A stretch of 5,772 nucleotides of DNA from Methanomicrobiales archaeon (GTDB taxonomy: Archaea > Halobacteriota > Methanomicrobia > Methanomicrobiales > Methanomicrobiaceae): the NCBI GenBank assembly GCA_012523385.1, contig JAAYIO010000051.1, positions 1 through 5,772 of the forward strand. The letters run 5' to 3'. Position numbers and translations under genes: made by a program. Below are positions 1 through 5,680 of the stretch, piece after piece (the first letter of the stretch is position 1; each line of letters starts with the position of its first letter). Under the pieces are notes generated by a model. The model had not been told where the DNA came from. It made no database searches and saw only the letters and a list, made by a program, of their open reading frames with translations.

Positions 1-97
1 AGAGAATCGGGATGAGTTTGAGCCATCCTTTTGCAAAGAGGAAGATGGACATTGTTGTGGCAAGTGATATGCCTGCAATGATGAGTGCTGTTTCAAC
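1..97 (-). repeat. Direct repeat, left copy of a 97-bp permease segment
   Basis: Positions 1-97 match 1065-1161 without a mismatch at a constant offset of 1064. The match breaks at 98 (t, against c at 1162), and nothing recognisable continues beyond. The repeat may extend to the left of the window. Identity includes all third codon positions, so the copy is recent, was homogenised, or is artefactual. Confidence 0.9.
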
Positions 98-145
98 TGA
101 CAACTCAGCCTGATTCTCATTTGAATGGTGGTTTTGCTTATGCAT
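1..145 (-). pseudogene. 5'-truncated uracil permease copy with a new N-terminus (runs off the window)
   Basis: Read on the minus strand, an ATG at 145 opens a frame that stays open to the window edge (48 codons). The first 16 codons encode a hydrophilic peptide starting MHKQNHHSNENQ. From position 97 the frame is identical, base for base and in phase, to the uracil permease at 358-1614, beginning at its residue Val152 (VETALIIAGISL). The N-terminal 151 residues, which include about four or five membrane segments, are absent. If the copy continues left it could keep the substrate-site glutamates (E238 and E287 of the full gene), but a carrier lacking its first helices is unlikely to fold, so I call it a remnant. 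Upstream sit a TATA-like box (180-187) and a GAGGG ribosome site (153-157, 7 nt spacing), so it may be expressed. Alternatives are a gene-conversion patch in a real paralogue or an assembly join at a contig end. Confidence 0.5.
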
Positions 146-152
146 TGGGTTG

Positions 153-187
153 CCCTCATGGAGAAAAAGCTGGGCCTCGATATATAC
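153..187 (-). promoter_or_regulatory. TATA-like box and ribosome site for the truncated permease copy
   Basis: On the minus strand the sequence reads GTATATAT at 187-180. About 25 nt further on, near 158, is the expected transcription start. GAGGG (157-153) then precedes the ATG at 145 by 7 nt. Spacing fits an archaeal promoter with a short leader. It is predicted by pattern only, and the TATATA core is itself palindromic. Confidence 0.35.
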
Positions 188-241
188 TTATCTCACGGTG
201 ACGGCCCGATGGGACTATACGCGTTATTCCTATTGGTGCTG

Positions 242-265
242 AAAAAATGAGATTTTTAGAAATCT
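242..265 (-). terminator. Stem followed by T-tract, downstream of the uracil permease
   Basis: On the minus strand a 6-bp stem (AGATTT / AAATCT, 4-nt loop, 265-250) is followed after two bases by six T (247-242). It lies about 93 nt past the permease stop codon and would separate that transcript from the truncated copy to its left. The stem is AU-rich and weak, but a T-run alone can terminate archaeal RNA polymerase. Confidence 0.5.
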
Positions 266-357
266 GGATGATTATCTCGTATCAAAGAGCCGTTGCCTGC
301 CTCACTTGAGACAAAGAAGATTCTCATCTAAGGGTGAATAATTGGATAGACATCCCA

Positions 358-1614
358 TCAGAAGTTCACCTCGGTAACAGGTTCGTCATTCTTCTTTGGT
401 TCGGGGATGATGAGGTTGAGCGTTACACCGATGATTGCGGCAAGGCCAATCCCTGCGAGCTGAAAGTCACCGATGGGGATGAAGAGTCCACCAATCCCTG
501 AAACGAGAACCACGGAAAGGATTGCGAGATTTTTCGGGACGGTGAGGTCTATCTGGTTTTTAATCATCTGTTCGATACCCAGACTTGCGATTAAACCAAA
601 GAGGAGGATCATGACTCCGCCCATCACCGGTGCGGGGATGGTGCTAAGAAATGCACCAATCTTGCCGATAAAGGCAAAGCATATCGCAAATACTGCACCG
701 AAGGTCATCACCAGCGGGTTGTATTGGCCGGTTAGTTTGACAGCGCCTGTTACTTCAGAGTAGGTTGTGTTGGGAGGACCGCCCACCATAGATGCCACAA
801 ACGTTGCGACACCGTCTCCCAAGAGGGTGCGGTGAATACCCGGGTCTTTAAGGTAGTCTTTGCCCGTCACTGAGCTGATGGTGAGGATGTCGCCGAAGTG
901 TTCAACTGCTGGTGCAATGGCAACGGGGATGATGAAGAGGACTGCTGCAAGGTTCCATTCGGGAAAGACAAAGTTTGGTACTGCCACCCATAAGGCAGTA
1001 AAGAGGGGGGCGAAGTCGACCACACCGAATGCGGTTGAGGCCAGATATCCGACGGTAATGCCACAGAGAATCGGGATGAGTTTGAGCCATCCTTTTGCAA
1101 AGAGGAAGATGGACATTGTTGTGGCAAGTGATATGCCTGCAATGATGAGTGCTGTTTCAACCGGGATAACCTGTATGCCACCTGCCATGCCAAGTGCCAT
1201 AGAGACCGCGATGGGTGCAAGAGAGAGTCCGATGACTGCTATCACCGGGCCGACGACAATTGGGGGGAAGATGCGTTTGATGGCATCCACACCGAAATAT
1301 CGCACACAGAAACTGAGAAAAACATAAAACAGACCTGCAAAGGCAAGACCGCAGAGCGTTGAGGGGATACCCCATGTTGCAACGCCAAACGTGATCGCCG
1401 GAATAAATGCAAAGGACGATGCCAGAAAAATGGGCACTTTAAACTGGGTAATTATCTGGAAGATAAGGGTGCCAACACCTGCTGTAAAAAGTGCGACACC
1501 GGCATCAAGCCCGGTTAAAAGAGGCACCAGCACCAGTGCGCCGAAGGCCACAAAAATGACCTGGAAGCCGCCAAAGACTTCCCGAATGCCAAATTCACCT
1601 AATCCAATATTCAT
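358..1614 (-). CDS. uraA: Uracil permease, NCS2 (nucleobase:cation symporter-2) family
   Basis: This is a 418-residue integral membrane protein, close to the roughly 429 residues of E. coli UraA, and is expected to import uracil coupled to a cation for pyrimidine salvage. The N-terminal FGALVLVPLLTGLD block (about 24-37) is typical of the family. The substrate-site segments are clear: AVEHFGD (236-242), whose E238 aligns with UraA E241, and PNTTYSEVTG (281-290), whose E287 aligns with UraA E290. D242 replaces the second His of the E. coli AEHVGH motif. PAPVMGG (328-334) and a run of about 14 hydrophobic segments complete the fold. The start is ATG at 1614, with AGGGA 8 nt upstream. An internal 97 bp (1065-1161, residues 152-183) is duplicated at the left window edge. 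The family is firm; uracil rather than another base is inferred from similarity to UraA. Confidence 0.93.
   Translation of the reverse strand: MNIGLGEFGIREVFGGFQVIFVAFGALVLVPLLTGLDAGVALFTAGVGTLIFQIITQFKVPIFLASSFAFIPAITFGVATWGIPSTLCGLAFAGLFYVFLSFCVRYFGVDAIKRIFPPIVVGPVIAVIGLSLAPIAVSMALGMAGGIQVIPVETALIIAGISLATTMSIFLFAKGWLKLIPILCGITVGYLASTAFGVVDFAPLFTALWVAVPNFVFPEWNLAAVLFIIPVAIAPAVEHFGDILTISSVTGKDYLKDPGIHRTLLGDGVATFVASMVGGPPNTTYSEVTGAVKLTGQYNPLVMTFGAVFAICFAFIGKIGAFLSTIPAPVMGGVMILLFGLIASLGIEQMIKNQIDLTVPKNLAILSVVLVSGIGGLFIPIGDFQLAGIGLAAIIGVTLNLIIPEPKKNDEPVTEVNF
1065..1161 (-). repeat. Direct repeat, parental copy inside the uracil permease gene
   Basis: This is the in-gene copy of the sequence at 1-97. 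It covers most of codons 152-184 of the permease, a hydrophobic helix and the following loop. Because this copy lies in an intact reading frame, it is taken as the source. Confidence 0.9.
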
Positions 1615-1622
1615 TTTTTCTG

Positions 1623-1682
1623 TCCCTGAACGCGAATCATCATCGAGCTACGATATGGTAAAAATGGATGTGCATAATATTA
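1623..1682 (-). promoter_or_regulatory. Promoter and ribosome site of the uracil permease
   Basis: On the minus strand, TAATATTATG (1682-1673) is a plausible TATA box placing transcription start near 1650. AGGGA (1627-1623) is an acceptable Shine-Dalgarno 8 nt before the ATG. The 130-bp gap after the DUF368 stop codon has no clear T-tract, so read-through from that gene is also possible. Confidence 0.4.
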
Positions 1683-1744
1683 GAGCTACTATGGTGTGCG
1701 CTGCCGATTCTGCCACGAGATCAATATTTCAGTAGGTATTTGTC

Positions 1745-2623
1745 TCACTGTGAATTAACGGGGGTCGCCATGCGACGTTTTCCAAACTCCATGATGCCGA
1801 TAAGTGCAACACCCACAATCGTGAAGAGGATGGCAGATATCCCAAAACCCCCTCCTTCGGTGATGACATTTACGAGCATTTTTGTAGAGCCAAGCATCAG
1901 TCCGGTGAGAAATGCGAGCATTGCCGCGTGATGCTCGCGGAGAAGATACTGCAGTGTCCGGGAGAAGGCGAGCAGCCCGACAACTCCTCCGGTGATATAA
2001 GCGATGATCTCCGGAAGAGCGATGGTGTGGATGGCATTCAAAAGATATTCATACTGATTTAAAATGAGCGTGATATATGCGCCCGAGATGCCGGGAAGGA
2101 TCATTGCGCAGAGGGCGATGGCACCGGTTACAAACAGCATCGGAAGGGTGTGACCAAGCGATGTTGGATTTAAGCTTGCAATGACAAATCCAACGACAAA
2201 TCCAACGATGAGAAGTACAAAGATGTCTTTTCCCCGCCGTTCAATCTCTCGGTATATAAGGACTGAGGATGCGAGGATGATGCCAAAGAAGAGTGCATAG
2301 GTCTCAACCGGATAGGTTTCAAGAAGAACGCGGACGATCTGAGACATGATAAGGGCCGCTATACCAATTCCTGCAAGGAGAGTCGTCATAAAAAACGGGT
2401 CTACTGCACGCACGCCGTCCCAAAACTCTTGTTTCTCTCCTCGGATGAGGTGCTTCAGGGTTTGTATTTTGATATTACCAATAGCATTAATGAGCCGCTC
2501 GTAAATGCCTGTTATCAGTGCCATCGTCCCACCGGAGACGCCGGGGATGATATCTACTGCACCCATGATTATTCCTCTGAGAAATATGGAGACATATTCA
2601 CGTATATTGAGGTCAGAAGTCAC
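1745..2623 (-). CDS. DUF368 membrane protein, candidate polyprenyl-phosphate transporter (PopT-like)
   Basis: This 292-residue multi-pass membrane protein shows the DUF368 hallmark twice: DIIPGVSGGTMALITGIYER (about 24-43) near the N-terminus and ILPGISGAYITLILNQYEY (from about 175) in the second half. The family therefore looks like an internal duplication. Bacterial DUF368 proteins (PopT) have been reported to return undecaprenyl phosphate across the cytoplasmic membrane. In an archaeon the analogous cargo would be dolichyl-type phosphate used in glycan and S-layer glycosylation; that step is inference. The start is GTG at 2623, chosen because the segment before the first motif (YVSIFLRGIIMGAVD) is family-typical. 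The ATG at 2566 has an AGAGGA ahead of it, but that sequence encodes the Arg-Gly of FLRG. No ribosome site precedes the GTG, and a TATA-like box lies about 25 nt upstream, consistent with a leaderless mRNA. A 12-bp tandem duplication encodes VGFVVGFV. Confidence 0.88.
   Translation of the reverse strand: MTSDLNIREYVSIFLRGIIMGAVDIIPGVSGGTMALITGIYERLINAIGNIKIQTLKHLIRGEKQEFWDGVRAVDPFFMTTLLAGIGIAALIMSQIVRVLLETYPVETYALFFGIILASSVLIYREIERRGKDIFVLLIVGFVVGFVIASLNPTSLGHTLPMLFVTGAIALCAMILPGISGAYITLILNQYEYLLNAIHTIALPEIIAYITGGVVGLLAFSRTLQYLLREHHAAMLAFLTGLMLGSTKMLVNVITEGGGFGISAILFTIVGVALIGIMEFGKRRMATPVNSQ
2163..2206. repeat. 12-bp tandem duplication with an upstream inverted copy, inside the DUF368 gene
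   Basis: GACAAATCCAAC occurs twice back to back (2183-2194 and 2195-2206) and encodes VGFV-VGFV on the minus strand. GTTGGATTT at 2163-2171 is an exact 9-bp inverted match to part of each unit, so a 9-bp stem with a 14-nt loop is possible. The reading frame is kept. Confidence 0.8.
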
Positions 2624-2644
2624 AGTATTCTATGTGGAAAGAGA

Positions 2645-2652
2645 GTTTTTAA
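2645..2652 (-). promoter_or_regulatory. TATA-like box of the DUF368 gene
   Basis: TTAAAAAC on the minus strand is centred about 25 nt upstream of the GTG start at 2623. Transcription would begin at or next to the start codon, which explains the missing Shine-Dalgarno sequence. Confidence 0.4.
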
Positions 2653-2654
2653 TG

Positions 2655-2660
2655 GTATAG
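2655..2660 (+). promoter_or_regulatory. Possible TATA box of the sugar epimerase gene
   Basis: GTATAG lies about 24 nt before the ATG at 2681, and no purine-rich ribosome site precedes that ATG. The pattern suggests a leaderless message. The box is short and only moderately TATA-like. Confidence 0.3.
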
Positions 2661-2680
2661 CAGACGATACTCCTTGAGTT

Positions 2681-3619
2681 ATGAAATCGATCATCACCGG
2701 CGGTGCCGGGTTTATCGGCTCGCATCTGGCAGATGCACTGGTCGCCCGGGGGGACGAGGTCATTGTCATCGATAACCTTTCAACCGGAACAGCTCGCCAT
2801 CTATCAAACCATATTGCAGCAGATTCCCTGTTGCTTTTGACCGATGATCTGCTGGAAGATGGCTGGCAGGATGCGTTTGCTGGTGCACAGCGGGTTTACC
2901 ACGCCGCAGCAGATCCTGACGTGCGGGCAAGTGCCGGAGCGGCATATGAGGTATTCCGGCAGAACACCGATGCCACCATGCGGGTGCTGGAAGCGATGCG
3001 GATGCATAAGGTGCCGGAACTCGTTTTTACCTCGACATCGACCGTATATGGCGAAGCGACTGTTATCCCGACACCGGAAACCTACGCACCGATGATCCCG
3101 ATCTCCATCTATGCCGCCACAAAACTCGCAGACGAGGCGATGATCTCTGCCTATGCCGCCACCTATGGCATGAAAGCATGGGTGTTCCGGTTCGCAAATA
3201 TTATTGGGGAACGGAGCAATCATGGGGTCATCTGGGATTTTATCCATAAACTGACCGATAACCCCCGTGAACTTGAGATCCTCGGAGACGGGAAGCAGAC
3301 CAAATCATATCTTGAGGTCACGGCCTGTGTGGAAGGAATTCTGTATGCCGCTGACCACGCGGATGATACGTTCAATTTCTTTAATGTCGGCTCAGATGAC
3401 TGGATCAGTGTCACCGATATTGCCGACATCATCGTAGAGGAGATGGGTCTCACTGATGTCACCTATCAGTTTACCGGCGGCGACCGCGGCTGGGTCGGTG
3501 ATGTACCAAAGATGCAGCTGGGTGTTGAAAAGATGAAGGCGCTTGGCTGGGTGCCTCCTGTTACATCTGCTGAGTCTGTACGCACTGCTGTCCGTGCTCT
3601 GCTGCAGGAGATGGCATAA
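2681..3619 (+). CDS. NAD-dependent epimerase/dehydratase, UDP-glucose 4-epimerase (GalE)-like
   Basis: This is a 312-residue cytoplasmic extended short-chain dehydrogenase/reductase, the usual length for archaeal GalE-like enzymes. It starts directly with the Rossmann glycine motif TGGAGFIGSH (6-15). Asp31 at the end of the second strand (VIDNLSTG) indicates NAD(H) rather than NADP(H). The active site is the STSTVYG segment (118-124) plus Tyr144-x3-Lys148 (YAATK). FRFANIIGERSN (169-180) and GDGKQTKSYLEV (202-213) match the sugar-nucleotide-binding half. The expected reaction is inversion at C4 of a UDP-hexose through a keto intermediate, supplying activated sugar for glycans; a dehydratase or a different epimer cannot be excluded. 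It diverges from the DUF368 gene across 57 bp, which suggests a shared role in surface glycosylation, though that is only contextual. The ATG at 2681 is set by the Rossmann motif, which leaves no room for a later start. Confidence 0.88.
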   Translation: MKSIITGGAGFIGSHLADALVARGDEVIVIDNLSTGTARHLSNHIAADSLLLLTDDLLEDGWQDAFAGAQRVYHAAADPDVRASAGAAYEVFRQNTDATMRVLEAMRMHKVPELVFTSTSTVYGEATVIPTPETYAPMIPISIYAATKLADEAMISAYAATYGMKAWVFRFANIIGERSNHGVIWDFIHKLTDNPRELEILGDGKQTKSYLEVTACVEGILYAADHADDTFNFFNVGSDDWISVTDIADIIVEEMGLTDVTYQFTGGDRGWVGDVPKMQLGVEKMKALGWVPPVTSAESVRTAVRALLQEMA

Positions 3620-3628
3620 CCCATTCCT

Positions 3629-3650
3629 CTTTGTGCATATCGCGACAAAG
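3629..3650 (+). terminator. Weak hairpin between epimerase and apgM
   Basis: CTTTGT (3629-3634) pairs exactly with ACAAAG (3645-3650) around a 10-nt loop, and ACTTTTG follows. It lies just after the epimerase stop codon. It could be a weak terminator or chance pairing, and the short T-run makes termination uncertain. Confidence 0.25.
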
Positions 3651-3674
3651 ACTTTTGAAATAATAAGAAATACC

Positions 3675-3680
3675 AGGGGA
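3675..3680 (+). promoter_or_regulatory. Ribosome binding site of apgM
   Basis: AGGGGA ends 8 nt before the ATG at 3689 and fixes that start. An A/T-rich stretch at 3653-3669 just upstream could hold a promoter, so apgM may be transcribed separately from the epimerase, 69 bp away. Confidence 0.55.
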
Positions 3681-3688
3681 ATACCGAT

Positions 3689-4849
3689 ATGAAATACCTG
3701 ATAATACTTGGTGACGGAATGGCTGACTGGCCCTGTGAAGGGCTGTGCAACAAGACTCCTCTTGCATATGCCAATATCCCCAATATGGATCGGATTGCCC
3801 GCGAAGGGCGTTCCGGGATGCTGAAGACCGTAAAAGATGGATTTGAACCTGGCAGTGATATTGCAAATCTCTCTGTTCTGGGGTATGACCCGGCGCTCTA
3901 CTATACCGGAAGAGGGCCTCTGGAGGCATTTTCGATGGGGATTTGTTTGGGCCCCGATGATATCGCCTACCGCTGCAATCTGGTGACGGTCACTGACGGG
4001 GTGATGCGTGACTTTTCAGCAGGTCATATCTCATCTGCTGAGGGTGCGGCGTTGCTGAAATCCCTTGATGCCGCATTACCCGATGTATCCATCTACCCCG
4101 GCGTCTCCTACCGCAACCTCTTGGTGGTGTCCGGAGGGGCCGGTGCAAAGACTACCCCGCCGCATGACATTGTAGACGAAGAGATTGCAGAATATCTGCC
4201 GGATGGGGGGGATGCCTCGGTGCTTGCAGAATGCGTCCGGGTGAGCAGAGAGATATTTGCAGACCATCCGGTGAACAAAAAACGCATCGCAGAGGGGAAA
4301 CCGCCTACAACCCAGATCTGGCCTTGGTCGGGCGGAAAGAAACCACAACTCCCGTCATTCCTGGAGCGGTATGGTGTCCGTGGTGCCATGATATCCGCGG
4401 TGGACTTGCTGAACGGCATCGCCCGGTGCGTGGGCATGGATATCATCACGGTTCCCGGTGCAACGGGATATCTGGATACGGATTATATGGCGAAGGCACG
4501 CTATGCGGTTGAGGCGTTAAAGACAGCAGACCTTGTGTACATGCATGTCGAGGCGCCTGACGAAGCGGGTCATCTCGGGAGCGCAGAGGAGAAAGTCCGG
4601 GCTATCGAACGACTGGACGAGGCGGTGGGTTATATTCTGGATAATTTTGACGGGGTCATCGCACTATTACCGGATCACCCGACACCTCTTGCCCTGAAGA
4701 CACATACGAGCGATCCCGTGCCATTTGCAGTGATGGGGCTGGGTTGTGATGATGTGGATTGCTATTCAGAAAATGCCGCAGAAAAGGGTTCATTCGGGCT
4801 GATGGATGCACTTGATTTTATTCTTATGCTCACCGTAAAACACGAATAA
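3689..4849 (+). CDS. apgM: 2,3-bisphosphoglycerate-independent phosphoglycerate mutase, archaeal type
   Basis: This 386-residue cytoplasmic metalloenzyme of the alkaline-phosphatase superfamily interconverts 3- and 2-phosphoglycerate in gluconeogenesis and glycolysis. Metal- and phosphate-site residues are visible in order: Asp9 in ILGDGMADWP, the probable nucleophile Ser56 in PGSDIANLSVLGYDP (the counterpart of GNSEVGH in bacterial iPGM), Asp291 and His295 in HVEAPDEAGHLG, Asp329-His330 in LLPDHPTP, and His339 in KTHTSDPVPF. The TQIWPWSGGKKP block (208-219) is typical of the archaeal aPGM family (COG3635). The length is a little under the usual 400 or so but no motif is missing. Some bacterial relatives are annotated as alternative homoserine kinases; the archaeal context favours the mutase. 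The ribosome site AGGGGA and the conserved MKYLIILGDG start support the chosen ATG. Confidence 0.95.
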   Translation: MKYLIILGDGMADWPCEGLCNKTPLAYANIPNMDRIAREGRSGMLKTVKDGFEPGSDIANLSVLGYDPALYYTGRGPLEAFSMGICLGPDDIAYRCNLVTVTDGVMRDFSAGHISSAEGAALLKSLDAALPDVSIYPGVSYRNLLVVSGGAGAKTTPPHDIVDEEIAEYLPDGGDASVLAECVRVSREIFADHPVNKKRIAEGKPPTTQIWPWSGGKKPQLPSFLERYGVRGAMISAVDLLNGIARCVGMDIITVPGATGYLDTDYMAKARYAVEALKTADLVYMHVEAPDEAGHLGSAEEKVRAIERLDEAVGYILDNFDGVIALLPDHPTPLALKTHTSDPVPFAVMGLGCDDVDCYSENAAEKGSFGLMDALDFILMLTVKHE

Positions 4850-4874
4850 TACAAGAGAACAGAACAAAAGACTC

Positions 4875-4882
4875 TATTTTTT
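4875..4882 (+). terminator. Oligo-T terminator after apgM
   Basis: TATTTTTT lies 26 nt past the apgM stop codon with no strong stem before it. Archaeal RNA polymerase can stop at such T-runs. It would end the apgM transcript before the noncoding stretch that follows. Confidence 0.4.
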
Positions 4883-5106
4883 AACATTTCTGATGGCATA
4901 ATCCGGTAAATGCCTTTGTATCGGGCATCAGACCCCAGCATCATCATCCGATTGTCAGTGGGGGTAACTATCATCACATGCCCGAAACAGTACATTACCT
5001 GCCGTTTGCACTACTACTTCTTTTCATCCGGTGATAAATACTCGCGCCCTCTCTGCGGGGAAAAGATAACTACGGGGGGCAGACATACCATACATCTGAC
5101 AGTAGC
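4883..5106. other. Noncoding region upstream of the zinc-site protein
   Basis: No gene is credible here. It contains several small inverted repeats (for example ATGCC / GGCAT at 4909-4927), CAGTGGGGG at 4956-4964, a minus-strand ORB-like sequence (4998-5014), GATAAATACT at 5033-5042 as a weak TATA candidate, and a run of six G (5074-5079). No Shine-Dalgarno precedes the ATG at 5107, so how that gene is started is unclear. Confidence 0.45.
4998..5014 (-). promoter_or_regulatory. Weak origin-recognition-box-like sequence
   Basis: The minus strand reads GTAGTGCAAACGGCAGG. From memory, the archaeal ORB core is CCAGTGGAAACGAAGGGG; nine of ten positions in AGTGGAAACG agree, but the G-tract is poor. 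It is reported only because orc1/cdc6 begins about 670 bp downstream. Confidence 0.2.
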
Positions 5107-5601
5107 ATGACATCGGGAAAACGACTGACAATTGGCGTGACAGTGAACCTTGAACGCTACGAAAATCTCCGTGTGGCGGTGGAAGGAGATGTCGATAGCC
5201 TTGAGGATGCACAGAATCTTGCCTCCTATCTTGACGGTGTTCTTGCCGGACTGGGTAAGAATGATCCGGAGACCGAGAAGCAAATAGCAAACTACCGGTT
5301 CCGTGTTCTTTCTGGAAAAATAGACGGGGCAGATCATGAAGTTCAGCCTGAACCAAAACCTCTTGTCGCTCCTAAACCGGATGTGCCTCCGAAAATACCT
5401 CTCCAATCGAATACCGATACTAAAAAAGAGGCACCATCCACCGTTTGCGCACCTCCCGCCACCGGAATAGCTGAAACCGGACTTTTCTGTGCAGACTGTG
5501 GTGTCACTATTTCAACACAGGAACACAAACTGGGCCGCCTTTTTGTGGACCTCCCTCTCTGCAAGGCATGCCTGCAAACTCTCCAGAAGGCACAGCACTG
5601 A
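5107..5601 (+). CDS. Unrecognised protein with a C-terminal four-cysteine zinc site, next to orc1/cdc6
   Basis: I do not recognise this 164-residue soluble protein. It has three parts. Residues 1-75 form a compact region with an apparent beta hairpin (TIGVTVNLERYENLRVAVEG, 8-27) followed by acidic helices. Residues 76-118 are a low-complexity linker rich in Pro, Lys and Glu. Residues 124-164 carry Cys128-x2-Cys131, 20 residues, then Cys152-x2-Cys155, the spacing of a zinc ribbon or zinc knuckle. There is no signal peptide or membrane segment. The NLxxYEN hairpin loosely recalls small phage and archaeal proteins that start in the same way, but I would not name a family. It lies 79 bp upstream of orc1/cdc6 on the same strand, so a role in DNA or RNA binding is possible. 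ATG 5107 is the first usable start after an in-frame stop at 5035, and it lacks a ribosome site. Confidence 0.8.
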   Translation: MTSGKRLTIGVTVNLERYENLRVAVEGDVDSLEDAQNLASYLDGVLAGLGKNDPETEKQIANYRFRVLSGKIDGADHEVQPEPKPLVAPKPDVPPKIPLQSNTDTKKEAPSTVCAPPATGIAETGLFCADCGVTISTQEHKLGRLFVDLPLCKACLQTLQKAQH

Positions 5602-5616
5602 TAATTTGCAGGGATA

Positions 5617-5634
5617 CAGTGGCAACAGTGGGTG
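5617..5634 (+). promoter_or_regulatory. Origin-recognition-box-like sequence upstream of orc1/cdc6
   Basis: CAGTGGCAACAGTGGGTG resembles the recalled archaeal ORB core CAGTGGAAACGAAGGGGG: CAGTGG, AAC and GGG fall in register. It lies 46 bp before the initiator gene and just upstream of its TATA box, where Orc1/Cdc6 binding could mark an origin or autoregulate the gene. A single degenerate match is not proof. Confidence 0.35.
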
Positions 5635-5651
5635 AAAAGAACCCTCTATTC

Positions 5652-5659
5652 TTATATAT
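5652..5659 (+). promoter_or_regulatory. TATA box of orc1/cdc6
   Basis: TTATATAT is a strong archaeal TATA box centred 25 nt before the ATG at 5681. No Shine-Dalgarno precedes the ATG (ATTCTCTGGT), so the transcript is probably leaderless and the start codon is well fixed. Confidence 0.6.
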
Positions 5660-5680
5660 CCCGCCGCAAGATTCTCTGGT

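Larger units (their letters stand above)
146..357. other. Spacer with no convincing gene
   Basis: This stretch holds the promoter-like sequence of the truncated copy on its left and a probable minus-strand terminator (242-265). A 41-codon plus-strand frame (125-250) overlaps it but has no ribosome site or recognisable product. Nothing else stands out in 266-357. Confidence 0.6.

Noticed and set aside
125..250. 41-residue plus-strand frame (begins MVVLLMHWVALMEKK) in the left spacer
   Set aside because: It has no ribosome site or promoter on that strand, no recognisable family, and it overlaps the promoter-like sequence of the minus-strand fragment.
860..1327. Long plus-strand open frame opposite the uracil permease
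   Set aside because: It is antisense to a clearly conserved NCS2 gene, and its composition (Met, Thr, Lys and Pro rich) is typical of a shadow frame.
2566..2568. Alternative ATG start for the DUF368 protein preceded by AGAGGA
   Set aside because: It would remove the family-typical FLRG segment of the first helix. The AGAGGA encodes Arg-Gly there, so the resemblance to a ribosome site is probably chance.
4909..4927. ATGCC / GGCAT hairpin as a small RNA or terminator
   Set aside because: The stem is only 5 bp with no T-tract, which is too weak to call.
5052..5083. TCTGC / GCAGA inverted repeat before the zinc-site gene as a riboswitch or leader structure
   Set aside because: A 5-bp stem with a 22-nt loop matches no riboswitch architecture I know and is expected by chance.
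5014..5406. Minus-strand frame of 130 codons overlapping the zinc-site protein
   Set aside because: It has no family resemblance and lies opposite the plus-strand frame, which carries the CxxC pairs and has the same orientation as its neighbours.
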